From Methylomicrobium lacus_A (lineage in GTDB: Bacteria; Pseudomonadota; Gammaproteobacteria; Methylococcales; Methylomonadaceae): a DNA stretch of 64,000 nt. Under the pieces are notes generated by a model. The model was not told the DNA's origin. It did no database searches and saw nothing but the letters and a program-made list of their open reading frames with translations. This document shows, in pieces, positions 9,151 through 19,459 of the stretch. Position 1 is the first letter of the stretch. Every line of letters starts with the position of its first letter. The position numbers and the translations under genes are program-made. Location of the stretch: the NCBI RefSeq assembly GCF_041897535.1, contig NZ_CP169217.1, forward strand, positions 1-64,000, written 5' to 3'.

Positions 9151-9388
9151 AAATCGCGTCGACTTCTCGGCCAACGGCTTGGCTTAATGCCGGTGGGCCG
9201 GCGGAGGCGCTGCAACGAGGATTTAAATTTGTTTTACGCAAATCCTTACGGTTCCGGTCTGCCTGATTCTGTTATAATGCCGGGTTTATTATTCAGGCGC
9301 GGTCCGGCTCGCTCCAACAGCATTGGACAATCATTTCCCGGTATGTCCCGCCTTCCGTTCATCGGCCTCTACAGACTTAGCAGATACA

Positions 9389-11188
<1,800 letters not shown>

Positions 11189-11230
11189 CGCGGTGTCTTC
11201 ATTTTATACTCAGCACGGGATTGGATAACG

Positions 11231-12007
11231 ATGGACTACGATTTTTCGTTTTTTCTGTTCGTGGCGACGGTCGCCACGGGCGTCATTTGGGGCGGCTATG
11301 TCGCATGGCTAAGGACCCAGAACAGACCCTACGACGCAGAAAACGAACCCTGGCTGGTCGAATATGCGCATTCGTTCTTTCCGGTCGTGTTGATCGTGCT
11401 GGTGCTGCGTTCATTCATTGCCGAGCCGTTTCGGATTCCGTCCGCCTCGATGATGCCGACCCTGTTGATCGGCGATTTCATTCTGGTGAATAAGTTTACT
11501 TACGGCATTCGCCTGCCGGTGATCAACAAAAAAGTCATCGAAGTGAATGAACCGCAGCGCGGCGACATCGTGGTGTTCCGCTTTCCGAAGGACCCGACGG
11601 TCGATTACATCAAGCGCGTGATCGGTCTTCCGGGCGACAAGATCGGCTATTTCAATAAAACGATTTTCGTGAACGGCGCGCCGGTCAGTCAGGCGGCCAT
11701 CGGCACCTATGAAGGCCGCGGCCAGGGACAGGACATGAGCGGGGCGATCGAGTTGAACGAGAATTTGACCGGCGTCGAACACAAAATTCTGGTCCGGCAG
11801 GAGGCGCCTTCGGTCGAAGGGGTGTTTGTGGTGCCGGCGGGGCATTATTTCGTGATGGGCGACAACCGCGACAACAGTAACGATAGCCGTTACTGGGGCA
11901 TGGTCCCGGAACAAAATCTGGTCGGCAAGGCGTTCTTCATCTGGATGAGCTGGGATTGGCAGCATAAAGGCGTCGGTTTTGACCGCATTGGCACCGCGCT
12001 AAAATAA
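11231..12007 (+). CDS. lepB: Signal peptidase I
   Basis: Membrane serine protease that removes signal peptides from exported proteins. 258 residues with two N-terminal membrane helices (about 4-25 and 50-66), then the catalytic domain: box B serine Ser73 in SASMMPT, box D general-base Lys128 in YIKRVIGLPGD, and box E GDNRDNSNDSRYWG. The spacing matches the Ser/Lys dyad of the family. It lies 42 bases after lepA and 41 before the DUF4845 gene, in the usual gammaproteobacterial order. Confidence 0.97.
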   Translation: MDYDFSFFLFVATVATGVIWGGYVAWLRTQNRPYDAENEPWLVEYAHSFFPVVLIVLVLRSFIAEPFRIPSASMMPTLLIGDFILVNKFTYGIRLPVINKKVIEVNEPQRGDIVVFRFPKDPTVDYIKRVIGLPGDKIGYFNKTIFVNGAPVSQAAIGTYEGRGQGQDMSGAIELNENLTGVEHKILVRQEAPSVEGVFVVPAGHYFVMGDNRDNSNDSRYWGMVPEQNLVGKAFFIWMSWDWQHKGVGFDRIGTALK

Positions 12008-12048
12008 ACTAGACTTAGGAGATTCATTCATCAAGCCTGGGAGGCGTC

Positions 12049-12435
12049 ATGCAAGCATTGCCCAAACATCAGCGGGGGCTGACCTTTATTTCCTTATGCA
12101 TTTTGCTCGGTATCTTCGGGTTCTTCGTGTTCCTGATTTTGAAAATCGGGCCGATCTATATGGATCATGCCAAGGTCGCGAGCGCGCTGGAAGCGTTGAA
12201 AAAAGATTCGGCATTTCCGACGATGACCGAGCCACAAATTAGACGCAGCCTCGATAACCGCTTCACCATCGGTTATGTCGATTTTATCGCTCCGGAAGAC
12301 ATTAAAGTGAGCAAGAGCAACGATTATGTGAAAGTCGAGATCGCCTATGAAGTGGTCAAGCCGTTGGCTTATAACCTCAGCGTGTTGGTCGATTTTCACG
12401 ACCAGATTGAAACCGGCGGAGACGGTGGCGTGTGA
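12049..12435 (+). CDS. DUF4845 domain membrane protein
   Basis: 128-residue protein of unknown function. A short basic N-terminus (QALPKHQRG) and one membrane helix (about 10-32, LTFISLCILLGIFGFFVFLI) are followed by a small extracytoplasmic domain with GPIYMDHAKVASALEAL and a repeated beta-like pattern. The arrangement resembles type IV pilin-like N-termini, but no prepilin cleavage motif is convincing. Position between lepB and rnc is the hallmark of the DUF4845 family. The start follows GGGAGG; its stop overlaps the rnc start by 4 bases, so translation is probably coupled. Confidence 0.85.
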   Translation: MQALPKHQRGLTFISLCILLGIFGFFVFLILKIGPIYMDHAKVASALEALKKDSAFPTMTEPQIRRSLDNRFTIGYVDFIAPEDIKVSKSNDYVKVEIAYEVVKPLAYNLSVLVDFHDQIETGGDGGV

Positions 12436-13115
12436 TTAGGGACCCGAAGATCTTGTCCGCTAAGTTGGGGCTAACGTTCAACAACCCCGACCTTTTTTTG
12501 ATGGCGCTGACGCATCGCAGCGCCGGCGCGAAAAACAACGAACGCCTGGAGTTTTTAGGCGATTCGATTTTGGGCTTCGTGATCGCCGAAGTTTTATATG
12601 ACAAATTTCCCGGGGCTCCCGAAGGCGTACTGAGCAGGCTGCGGGCGAATCTGGTCAATCAGGGCTCTCTGGCCGAACTGGCGCGCGAACATCGCTTCGG
12701 CGATTACCTCCTCTTGGGTTCCGGCGAATTGAAAAGCGGCGGTTTCCGGCGCGAGTCGATTCTGTCGGATGCGCTGGAGGCGGTGATCGGCGCCTTGTAT
12801 CTCGATCAGGGTATCGATGTGTGCAAGCAATGGATCAAGGGGCTGTTTCAGCAAAAAGTCCAAGCCTTGTCGCTGGATAATTGGCAGAAAGATCCGAAAA
12901 CGCAGCTGCAGGAACTGATGCAGTCGAAAAAGATCGATCTGCCCGAATATACGCTGCTGACCATGTCCGGTCTACCGCACGAACAAACCTTCAAAGTCAA
13001 ATGCACGATCCCGCTGCTGAAGGATCCGTGTATCGGCACCGGCGTCTCGCGAAAGCGCGCGGAACAGGCGGCGGCAGAAAAAATACTGCAATTACTGGAG
13101 AAAAAAGATCAATGA
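12432..13115 (+). CDS. rnc: Ribonuclease III
   Basis: Double-strand-specific endoribonuclease for rRNA and mRNA processing. 227 residues beginning with GTG inside the stop of the preceding gene (GTGA overlap). The signature NERLEFLGDSILGFVIAE carries the catalytic Glu/Asp cluster, the second metal-binding region is LSDALEAVIGALYLD, and a C-terminal double-stranded RNA binding domain runs from about residue 155 (DPKTQLQELMQ) to the end (KRAEQAAAEKILQLL). Its stop overlaps the era start (ATGA), the classic rnc-era arrangement. Confidence 0.97.
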   Translation: MIRDPKILSAKLGLTFNNPDLFLMALTHRSAGAKNNERLEFLGDSILGFVIAEVLYDKFPGAPEGVLSRLRANLVNQGSLAELAREHRFGDYLLLGSGELKSGGFRRESILSDALEAVIGALYLDQGIDVCKQWIKGLFQQKVQALSLDNWQKDPKTQLQELMQSKKIDLPEYTLLTMSGLPHEQTFKVKCTIPLLKDPCIGTGVSRKRAEQAAAEKILQLLEKKDQ

Positions 13116-13993
13116 AATGCGGTTTTGCGGCCCTGATCGGGCGCCCGAATGTCGGCAAGTCGACATTGATGAATCATTTGCTGAAACAGAAAATCAGCAT
13201 CACCTCGCGCAAGCCGCAAACGACCCGGCACCGGATTGTCGGGATCAATACCACCGAAGCCGGCCAGATCGTTTATCTCGACACGCCCGGCATGCACAAC
13301 AGCGACAAGCGCGCGTTGAACCGCTATCTGAACCGGACTGCCGACACGACCCTGCTCGGCGTCGACGTGGTGGTCTGGCTGATCGACGGTCTGGCCTTTC
13401 AGGACTATGACGAAGTGATCTTCAAAAAGCTCGAACAGGCGGGCTTGCCAGTGATCCTGGCGGTCAACAAGGTGGACAGGATCAAGGACAAGGAGCAGAT
13501 TCTGGCATTTTTTGCCGAGGCGCAGCACCGCTTTCCGTTCAAGCACCTGGTGCCGATCTCGGCGTTGAAAAACACCAACCTCGAAGACCTCGAAACCGCG
13601 ATCTTCGAGTTGCTGCCCGAGGGCGGACTGATCTACCCGGAAGATCAGATCACCGATCGCCCCGAGCGTTTTTTGTGCGCCGAAATCATCCGCGAAAAGC
13701 TGACGCGCCGGCTTGGCGACGAGCTGCCGTATGCGTTGACCGTCGAAATCGAACTGTATCAGGAAATGCCGGGCATCACCAAGATTTATGCGGTGATCTG
13801 GGTCGAGCGTCCGGCGCAGAAAACGATCGTGATCGGCAAGGACGGCGAGCTGTTGAAAAAGGTCGGCATGGATGCACGTCTGGACATCGAAAAACTGATC
13901 GACAAGAAAGTCTATCTGCAACTGTGGGTGAAGGTCAAAAAAGGCTGGTCCGATAACGAACGCGCCTTGCACAGTCTCGGCTTTAATGACTGA
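13112..13993 (+). CDS. era: GTPase Era
   Basis: Essential GTPase that binds 16S rRNA during 30S assembly. The ATG at 13112 overlaps the rnc stop and gives 293 residues, close to the usual 300; a longer open frame upstream merely reads through rnc. G1 is GRPNVGKST, the switch II region DTPGMH, G4 NKVD, G5 SALKN. The C-terminal KH domain has the typical VIGKDGELLKKVG loop and ends KKGWSDNERALHSLGF, the conserved Era tail. Confidence 0.97.
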   Translation: MKCGFAALIGRPNVGKSTLMNHLLKQKISITSRKPQTTRHRIVGINTTEAGQIVYLDTPGMHNSDKRALNRYLNRTADTTLLGVDVVVWLIDGLAFQDYDEVIFKKLEQAGLPVILAVNKVDRIKDKEQILAFFAEAQHRFPFKHLVPISALKNTNLEDLETAIFELLPEGGLIYPEDQITDRPERFLCAEIIREKLTRRLGDELPYALTVEIELYQEMPGITKIYAVIWVERPAQKTIVIGKDGELLKKVGMDARLDIEKLIDKKVYLQLWVKVKKGWSDNERALHSLGFND

Positions 13994-14693
13994 AAGCCGT
14001 GTCTATCTACAGCCCGCCTATATCCTCCGGCAGCGCAGCTACCGCGAATCGAGCCTGATCTTCGAGGCGTTCACCCGCGATTTCGGCAGGATCTCGGTCT
14101 TGGCCAAAGGCGTCAGGAAAGCCAAATCGAAAGCGCAGGGCTTGCTGCAACCCTTTGTGCCTTTGCGTTTGACTTTTCTCGGCAAGGCGGAATTAAAGAC
14201 GCTGACCGATGTCGAATTGGCCGAATCGTTCCGGCCGCTGAGCGGTTTCGCTTTGTATTGCGGTTTTTATCTGAATGAAGTGACCGCGGCTTTTCTGCAT
14301 CCGGACGACCCGCATCCGGAGCTGTTTGCCGATTACCGTCAATGCCTGAGCGATTTACAGCAGCTAGGCGCGCTCGAAGCCGTGCTGAGAAATTTCGAGC
14401 TCAATCTGATCGAGAAGACCGGTTACGGTCTGCAACTCGCTTACGATGCTCATCACGGCAGGCCGGTCGATCCCCTTAAAAAATACCACCTCGATGCCGA
14501 TTTGAGTCCGGTCGAGGCGATGGACGGGATTTATACCGGAAACACCTTGTTGGCCATGCAGTCCCGGAATTTCAGCGAGGCGGAAGTCCTGGCCGAGGCG
14601 AAAGTGCTGCTGAGACGTGTGCTGGATCAACTACTGCACGGCAAGCCGCTGAATAGCCGCAAGGTCCTCAACGAAATCATCAAACGTTTATAA
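13986..14693 (+). CDS. recO: DNA repair protein RecO
   Basis: Single-strand annealing and RecA-loading mediator of the RecFOR pathway. 235 residues; the N-terminal OB-fold is recognisable (AYILRQRSYRESSLIFEAFTRDFGRISVLAKGVRK), followed by the helical domain (LSGFALYCGFYLNEV, then LRNFELNLIEKTGYG). The gammaproteobacterial RecO zinc-site cysteines are not evident. It starts 8 bases inside era and ends 4 bases before pdxJ, matching era-recO-pdxJ operons. Confidence 0.95.
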   Translation: MTESRVYLQPAYILRQRSYRESSLIFEAFTRDFGRISVLAKGVRKAKSKAQGLLQPFVPLRLTFLGKAELKTLTDVELAESFRPLSGFALYCGFYLNEVTAAFLHPDDPHPELFADYRQCLSDLQQLGALEAVLRNFELNLIEKTGYGLQLAYDAHHGRPVDPLKKYHLDADLSPVEAMDGIYTGNTLLAMQSRNFSEAEVLAEAKVLLRRVLDQLLHGKPLNSRKVLNEIIKRL

Positions 14694-14697
14694 GCCA

Positions 14698-15444
14698 ATG
14701 GATAGCAGAGAAATTTTATTAGGCGTCAATATCGATCATATCGCGACCGTGCGGCAGGCGCGCGGCACCGTCTATCCTGAACCGGTGCAGGCGGCCCTGG
14801 TCGCCGAACAGGCCGGAGCAGACGGCATTACCGCGCATCTGCGCGAAGACCGTCGGCACATGCAGGACCGCGATCTGTTTTTATTGCAGGAGATGATTCA
14901 GACCCGGCTGAACATGGAAATGGCGGTGACCGAAGAAATGGTCGGCATCGCGGAAAAGCTAAAGCCCGGCGCCTGCTGTCTGGTACCGGAAAAGCGCGAG
15001 GAATTGACCACCGAAGGCGGACTCGATGTCGCCGGCAATCTGCCGACTATCGCCTCGGCCTGCGCCAGGCTGGCGGCGGTAGGCGTCGAAACCTCGCTGT
15101 TCATCGATCCGGAGGAGAGGCAGATCGAAGCGGCGGTCAAAGCCGGCGCGCCGGTGATCGAATTGCATACCGGCCGCTATGCCGATGCCGAAAATCCCGC
15201 CGCTCGCGCGCGGGAGTTGGAGCGCATCCGCCAAGCCGCGCGTCTGGCGCATAGTGCCGGTTTGCAGGTCAATGCCGGACACGGCCTGAATTATCATAAT
15301 GTGCAGGCCATTTGCAGGATTCCTGAAATCGTCGAGTTGAACATCGGGCATGCCATCGTTGCCCGGGCCTTGTTCAGCGGCCTCGATCAGGCGGTTCGCG
15401 ATTTGAAGCAATTGATGCTGCAAAGCCGTCTTGCAAGCCGATAA
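14698..15444 (+). CDS. pdxJ: Pyridoxine 5'-phosphate synthase
   Basis: Condenses 1-deoxy-xylulose 5-phosphate with 3-amino-2-oxopropyl phosphate in the last ring-forming step of vitamin B6 synthesis. 248 residues, normal length. Signature parts seen: LGVNIDHIATVRQARGT at the N-terminus, GADGITAHLREDRRH, the ELHTGRYA segment, and the phosphate-binding GHGLNYHN plus ELNIGHAIVARALF near the C-terminus. It is the last core gene of the lepA operon. Confidence 0.97.
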   Translation: MDSREILLGVNIDHIATVRQARGTVYPEPVQAALVAEQAGADGITAHLREDRRHMQDRDLFLLQEMIQTRLNMEMAVTEEMVGIAEKLKPGACCLVPEKREELTTEGGLDVAGNLPTIASACARLAAVGVETSLFIDPEERQIEAAVKAGAPVIELHTGRYADAENPAARARELERIRQAARLAHSAGLQVNAGHGLNYHNVQAICRIPEIVELNIGHAIVARALFSGLDQAVRDLKQLMLQSRLASR

Positions 15445-15452
15445 ATGAGCGT

Positions 15453-16193
15453 ATGAAACTGGTTCATCATCAATTGACCTCGCAGGGTGACCGGGAGATC
15501 AACCAGGACTGCATGGCCTATCGCGTCGAGCACGATTTTGCGCTGTTTGTCGTCGCGGACGGCCTCGGCGGGCATCATGCCGGCGAAAAGGCGTCGCGTT
15601 TCTTTTGCCATGGCCTGATCAAAAATGCCAATCTTTTCTTGGGCTTGATGGACAGCAGGCCGGTGGGGACGATGGCGTTATGGATAGATGCCGCGATCGA
15701 AGAAATGCGCGAACTGTTCGAGGACGATCCGGCGGCGTTCGAAGCGCACACGACCTGCGCGATTCTTTATCTCGATCAAAAGCAGGTTTTGACCGCGCAT
15801 TGCGGCGATTCGCGGGTGTATCGGCTGAATCCGCGCGAGGTGGTCTGGCGGACCCGGGATCATTCGGTCCCGCAGGCCTTGCTGGAAGAGGGCAGGATCA
15901 GCGAAAGCGAAATGGGGGGGCATCCGGAACAGAACTGCCTGAGGCGCAGTATCGGTGTCGCGAAGGGGCATCAGAGCGAGATCGCCGTCTATCCGGCCGC
16001 GGAGGCGGGAGAGACCTTTATTTTATGCAGCGACGGATTTTGGGGGAATGTGAAAGCGCAGGAGTTTCTGCAACTGGCGCAGCCGGAGAGCGGCCTGAAC
16101 GAGCTGGGGAAGGTGGCGAGGCTGTCACTGCTGCGTGCGAACGGCAAGAGCGACAACATTACCGTGCAGTGGGTCCGTTGTTTGCCGCTATGA
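15453..16193 (+). CDS. PP2C-family serine/threonine protein phosphatase
   Basis: 246-residue metal-dependent phosphatase. Motifs in order: NQDCMAY, VADGLGGHHAGE (metal-binding Asp-Gly), TTCAILYL, HCGDSRVYRL, RDHSVPQ, LCSDGFWGNV and SDNITVQWV, all the conserved PP2C blocks including the four metal-ligand aspartates. It is soluble and cytoplasmic with no extra domain. It starts 8 bases after pdxJ, so it is probably cotranscribed with the housekeeping operon. No partner kinase is nearby; in other proteobacteria such phosphatases pair with Ser/Thr kinases or type VI secretion regulators, but nothing here supports a specific target. Confidence 0.92.
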   Translation: MKLVHHQLTSQGDREINQDCMAYRVEHDFALFVVADGLGGHHAGEKASRFFCHGLIKNANLFLGLMDSRPVGTMALWIDAAIEEMRELFEDDPAAFEAHTTCAILYLDQKQVLTAHCGDSRVYRLNPREVVWRTRDHSVPQALLEEGRISESEMGGHPEQNCLRRSIGVAKGHQSEIAVYPAAEAGETFILCSDGFWGNVKAQEFLQLAQPESGLNELGKVARLSLLRANGKSDNITVQWVRCLPL

Positions 16194-16203
16194 TGTAAGC
16201 GCG

Positions 16204-16228
16204 GGTGGATAAGCGTAGCGCATCCACC
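16204..16228. terminator. Inverted repeat between convergent genes
   Basis: GGTGGAT (16204-16210) pairs with ATCCACC (16222-16228) across AAGCGTAGCGC. It lies between the PP2C gene and the convergent sigma-54 regulator and can serve both as terminator. The sequence resembles a common dispersed repeat (GGTGGAT...GCGCATCCACC). Confidence 0.55.
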
Positions 16229-16238
16229 GGCCTATGGC

Positions 16239-17201
16239 TTATTGTGCGGCAAAACCGTGCTTGCGCATCCGGTAAAGCAGGGTGTCGCGGGACAGACCCA
16301 ACAGGCGCGCCGATTGGCTGCGGTTGCCTTGGGTGCGATTCAAGGCCTGGTAGATCAGGTCGGCTTCCAGTGTATCCAGTTGCACGCCGCCGTCCGGCAG
16401 TTTGAAGCCGGTTTCGATGTGGCGTTCTTCGGTAAAGCCGCGGGTAAACTCAAACGGCAGGTTTTCAGGCTCTATCGTTCTGCCTGCCAAGAGAATGCAC
16501 AGCCGCTCGCACAAGTTGCGCAATTCGCGGATATTGCCGGGCCACGGGTAAGCTTTCAGGATTTTGATCGATTGCCGGCTGAATTTAGGCGGATCGATCG
16601 CATGGGTGTTCGAGAAAACGTCCAGGAAGTGCTTGATCAGCGGCTCGATGTCTTCGGTGCGTTGCGCCAGTGACGGCAGTTCCATCGGCACGACATTCAG
16701 GCGGAAATACAGGTCCTGGCGGAATTCGCCGGCGGCGATTTGCTGAACCAGGTCGCTGTTGGTCGCGGCGATCACGCGCACATTGACTCGGTAAGGCTTG
16801 GTATCGCCGACCGCGAGGCATTCGCCGGAGTCCAGGAAGCGCAGCAATTTGGCCTGGATCGAAACCGGCAGCGAGTTGATTTCGTCGAGAAACAGGGTGC
16901 CGCCGTCGGCTGCATGGAACAGGCCTTGCTGATTCGCTATCGCACCGGTGAAGGCGCCTTTCCTGTGGCCGAACAATTCCGATTCGATCAGGCTCTCGGG
17001 GAGGGCGGCGCAGTTCAGCGTGATGAACGGCTTATTGGCGCGCGGACTGGCTTTTTGCAGCGCATTCGCCAGCACTTCCTTGCCGGTGCCGGTCTCGCCC
17101 TTGATCAAAATCGTGACATCGGTCATCGCCGCGATGCCGGCGCTGCGTAGCAAGGATTCCAATGCCGGGGACTGGCCAATGATCGAGCTAAATGGGTTCA
17201 T
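16239..17201 (-). CDS. Sigma-54-dependent transcription activator without sensory domain
   Basis: 320-residue bacterial enhancer-binding protein. Starting at ATG 17201, it begins directly with the AAA+ domain: Walker A GETGTGKE, ESELFGHRKGAFTGA (the sigma-54 contact loop), Walker B GGTLFLDEIN, sensor region RVIAATNSDL, the PWPGNIREL motif and arginine-finger region. A Fis-type helix-turn-helix closes the protein (GNRSQSARLLGLSRDTLLYRMRKHG). There is no receiver, GAF or PAS domain, so activity may be set by expression level or a partner, as with PspF. The 11-base gap to the upstream TauE/SafE-like gene indicates one transcript. It could act on the sigma-54-type promoter near base 1158, but nothing shows this directly. 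Confidence 0.93.
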   Translation of the reverse strand: MNPFSSIIGQSPALESLLRSAGIAAMTDVTILIKGETGTGKEVLANALQKASPRANKPFITLNCAALPESLIESELFGHRKGAFTGAIANQQGLFHAADGGTLFLDEINSLPVSIQAKLLRFLDSGECLAVGDTKPYRVNVRVIAATNSDLVQQIAAGEFRQDLYFRLNVVPMELPSLAQRTEDIEPLIKHFLDVFSNTHAIDPPKFSRQSIKILKAYPWPGNIRELRNLCERLCILLAGRTIEPENLPFEFTRGFTEERHIETGFKLPDGGVQLDTLEADLIYQALNRTQGNRSQSARLLGLSRDTLLYRMRKHGFAAQ

Positions 17202-17212
17202 AAGCTGTGACC

Positions 17213-17941
17213 TCAATGAATTGCTGAATGCGCCGTGTAAGCCATCGGATTGAGCCACGGCAGGGCGGCGAACAGTGCGAGCACGATCATGAACAAGCCT
17301 GCGGCCTGCTTGAAATAGCGCAATCTGGATAACCGCGTCAATAATCCGGTCATTATACCGACACCCATCACGGCCGGTAAAGTGCCAAGCCCGAAAAAAA
17401 ACATCGTTAGCATGCTTTGCGGAATGCTGCCGGCGGTCGCGGCCAGGGCCAGAGCCGCATAGACCAGGCCGCAAGGCAGCCAGCCCCAGACCATGCCGAA
17501 CAGAAAGGCATGCAGGCGGTTTTTGACCGGAATCAGCCGGCGCCCGTAAGGCTCGATCAGTTTCCACAGCTTCAGGCCGGCTTTTTCGAGATAGGCGAAA
17601 CGCGGAAACCAGCCGGCGATATAGAGCCCCGACGCCGTCATGATCAGCGCGGAAAGTATTTGCAGCAGGCGGTAGCCGTCCAGTTTGCCGATCGACATCA
17701 CGATCAGTGTGTCGATCATGCCGGCCAAGGCGCCGGCCAAGGCGTAGCTGGTGATGCGGCCGGCGTTGTAATTGAAGACGTAAGGAATCAGCGCGGCTTT
17801 GTTGGTGCGGATTTTGGCGTCGAGGCTGAGCGTCAGCGTGCCGATGATCGATCCGCACATGCCGATGCAATGCACGCTGCTCAGGAAGCCCATCAGAAAG
17901 GCGACCGGATAGGAGGTAGGGAAGGCGGGATCAAGTACCAT
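17213..17941 (-). CDS. TauE/SafE-like (COG2836 type) membrane protein
   Basis: 242-residue inner-membrane protein with about six helices. The motif SSVHCIGMCGSI near residue 25 (HCxGMCG) is diagnostic of the COG2836 'sulfite exporter TauE/SafE family' group often found beside cbb3 oxidase or copper genes; the Cys pair may bind copper. Further matches are YNAGRITSYALAGALAG and WGWLPCGLVYAALALAA, the second-half repeat with PCGLVY. It is cotranscribed with the sigma-54 activator downstream. Transport of sulfite is only a family name; a role in metal handling is equally likely. Confidence 0.8.
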   Translation of the reverse strand: MVLDPAFPTSYPVAFLMGFLSSVHCIGMCGSIIGTLTLSLDAKIRTNKAALIPYVFNYNAGRITSYALAGALAGMIDTLIVMSIGKLDGYRLLQILSALIMTASGLYIAGWFPRFAYLEKAGLKLWKLIEPYGRRLIPVKNRLHAFLFGMVWGWLPCGLVYAALALAATAGSIPQSMLTMFFFGLGTLPAVMGVGIMTGLLTRLSRLRYFKQAAGLFMIVLALFAALPWLNPMAYTAHSAIH

Positions 17942-18021
17942 AATTAGCCCACATTACCACAGAGCCGGCAAGATACAAACACGGAAACGCAAAAAAACCG
18001 CCGGCAAGACGCGCTTAGGGT

Positions 18022-18747
18022 CTAGCGGAATTGTTCGCGAATCTGGCCCTGAATTTTTTCGGCCATCGTTTTCGGATTTTCGGCATCACGAATCGGGCGG
18101 CCGACCACGATATAATCGGCGCCGTTTTGGAATGCGGTTTCGACGGTTGCGACGCGTTTTTGATCGTCTTCCTCGCGGTTTTCGACCGGCCGGATGCCCG
18201 GCGTGACGACCAGCAGGCGCTGGCCCAGTTCCGCGCGCAGCATCGGCGCTTCGAGCCCGGATGAGACGACGCCGTCGCAGCCGTGCTGCAAGGCGCGCCG
18301 GGCGCGCGACAGCACCAGTTCGCGCACGTCGCATTGAAAGCCCAGATCGTTCAGGTCGCCGCGGTCGAGACTGGTCAACGCGGTCACCGCCAACACCTTC
18401 AGCGAGCCCTTGTCCTTGGCGGCGGCTTCCATGATCGCGTCATTGCCGTGAATCGTCGCAAAATCGACGCCCTTGCTGCTCAAGGCCTTGATCGCGCGGC
18501 CGACCGTCGCGGGCACGTCGAAAAATTTCAGATCGACGAAGACTTTTTTATTGCGCTGTTTCAGCCATTCGATAAAACCGAAATAATCGCCCGACATGAA
18601 CAATTCCATCCCGACCTTGTAAAACACGACGCTGTCGCCGAGCGTGTCGACCAACTGGCGCGCTTCTTCGAAACTCGGCACGTCCAGCGCCATGATCAGG
18701 CGTTCTTCGGATGGGATGGGTTTAGTGGAGAGAAAGGAGTCAGTCAT
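18022..18747 (-). CDS. pyrF: Orotidine 5'-phosphate decarboxylase
   Basis: Last step of UMP synthesis. The ATG at 18747 is preferred to a TTG 12 bases upstream and gives 241 residues. The catalytic Lys/Asp cluster is VFVDLKFFDVPATV (DxKxxD); the substrate-binding parts LIMALDVPS, TIHGNDAIMEAA, VTPGIRP and DYIVVGRPI are all present. Monocistronic as far as seen; about 80 bases separate it from the TauE/SafE-like gene. Confidence 0.96.
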   Translation of the reverse strand: MTDSFLSTKPIPSEERLIMALDVPSFEEARQLVDTLGDSVVFYKVGMELFMSGDYFGFIEWLKQRNKKVFVDLKFFDVPATVGRAIKALSSKGVDFATIHGNDAIMEAAAKDKGSLKVLAVTALTSLDRGDLNDLGFQCDVRELVLSRARRALQHGCDGVVSSGLEAPMLRAELGQRLLVVTPGIRPVENREEDDQKRVATVETAFQNGADYIVVGRPIRDAENPKTMAEKIQGQIREQFR

Positions 18748-18877
18748 CGGGCAAGTCAATCGGGTTGAATGAGATAAAAAACAGAAAATGTCCGAGTATC
18801 ATACCATGCCGGCGGCGAACCGAGGCGGACGGGATCGACATCCCGTCCGACAAAAGGCCATAAGCTTTGTAAAACCG

Positions 18878-19459
18878 CTATTTGGTGAGATTCCACTTTC
18901 CGGTTTGCGGATCGAGACAGGCAACCCGTTTTTCGCGGATCTTTTTGCCGTCGGGCAGGGTGATGGTTTCTTCGAGATTCTGGCATTGCTGCTGGGTTTT
19001 GGCATTCAGACTGAGCTGGCCGATCGGATTGATCGCGACTTTACTGCCGGTCTGCGGGTTAAGCCATTGCTGCGACTGATTGAGCGAGCCTGACTGCAAC
19101 AGACCGCCCAATTGCTGAAGCCGGAAGTTTTGGTCGACCGGCGCCAGCTGCGAGCCGATCGACCCATTGAAAACGCTGCCGGCCATGCCTTGAATGATCG
19201 CGGCAATCACCGCGCTTTGCATCGCGCCGAACGGGCTGCTGTTTGGGGCGCCGTTATTCGGATAGCCGCCATAAGGGTTGCCGCCGTACTGATAGCCGTT
19301 ATTCGGGTAGCCGGCAGGCGGATAACCTTGATAACCTTGGTTGGGATAACCGCCCCCGGGGTAGCCGTTATTGTTATTGCCAAGGCCGCCCAAACAGCCC
19401 GAAATCAGCGTGACGGACGCAAGCGAGGCAATTTTTCCGAATTTGTCGAATTTTTTCAT
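18878..19459 (-). CDS. Glycine/asparagine-rich lipoprotein
   Basis: 193 residues. The ATG at 19459 gives MKKFDKFGKIASLASVTLISGC, a lipoprotein signal with lipobox LISGC; upstream in-frame codons would bury it. After the Cys come about 65 residues of low complexity, rich in Gly, Tyr, Pro and Asn (repeats of GYP/NGY/GGYPNNG). A short hydrophobic segment (AVIAAIIQGMAGSVFNGSIG) follows, and the C-terminus QCQNLEETITLPDGKKIREKRVACLDP resembles the end of 17-kDa surface antigen/glycine-zipper lipoproteins. Probably outer-membrane anchored; function unknown. Confidence 0.8.
   Translation of the reverse strand: MKKFDKFGKIASLASVTLISGCLGGLGNNNNGYPGGGYPNQGYQGYPPAGYPNNGYQYGGNPYGGYPNNGAPNSSPFGAMQSAVIAAIIQGMAGSVFNGSIGSQLAPVDQNFRLQQLGGLLQSGSLNQSQQWLNPQTGSKVAINPIGQLSLNAKTQQQCQNLEETITLPDGKKIREKRVACLDPQTGKWNLTK

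Noticed and set aside
17213..17870. Extended N-terminus of the sigma-54 activator frame through the TauE/SafE-like gene
   Set aside because: The extra 223 codons are His/Arg-rich and overlap a real membrane-protein gene; the ATG at 17201 begins exactly at the conserved activator domain.
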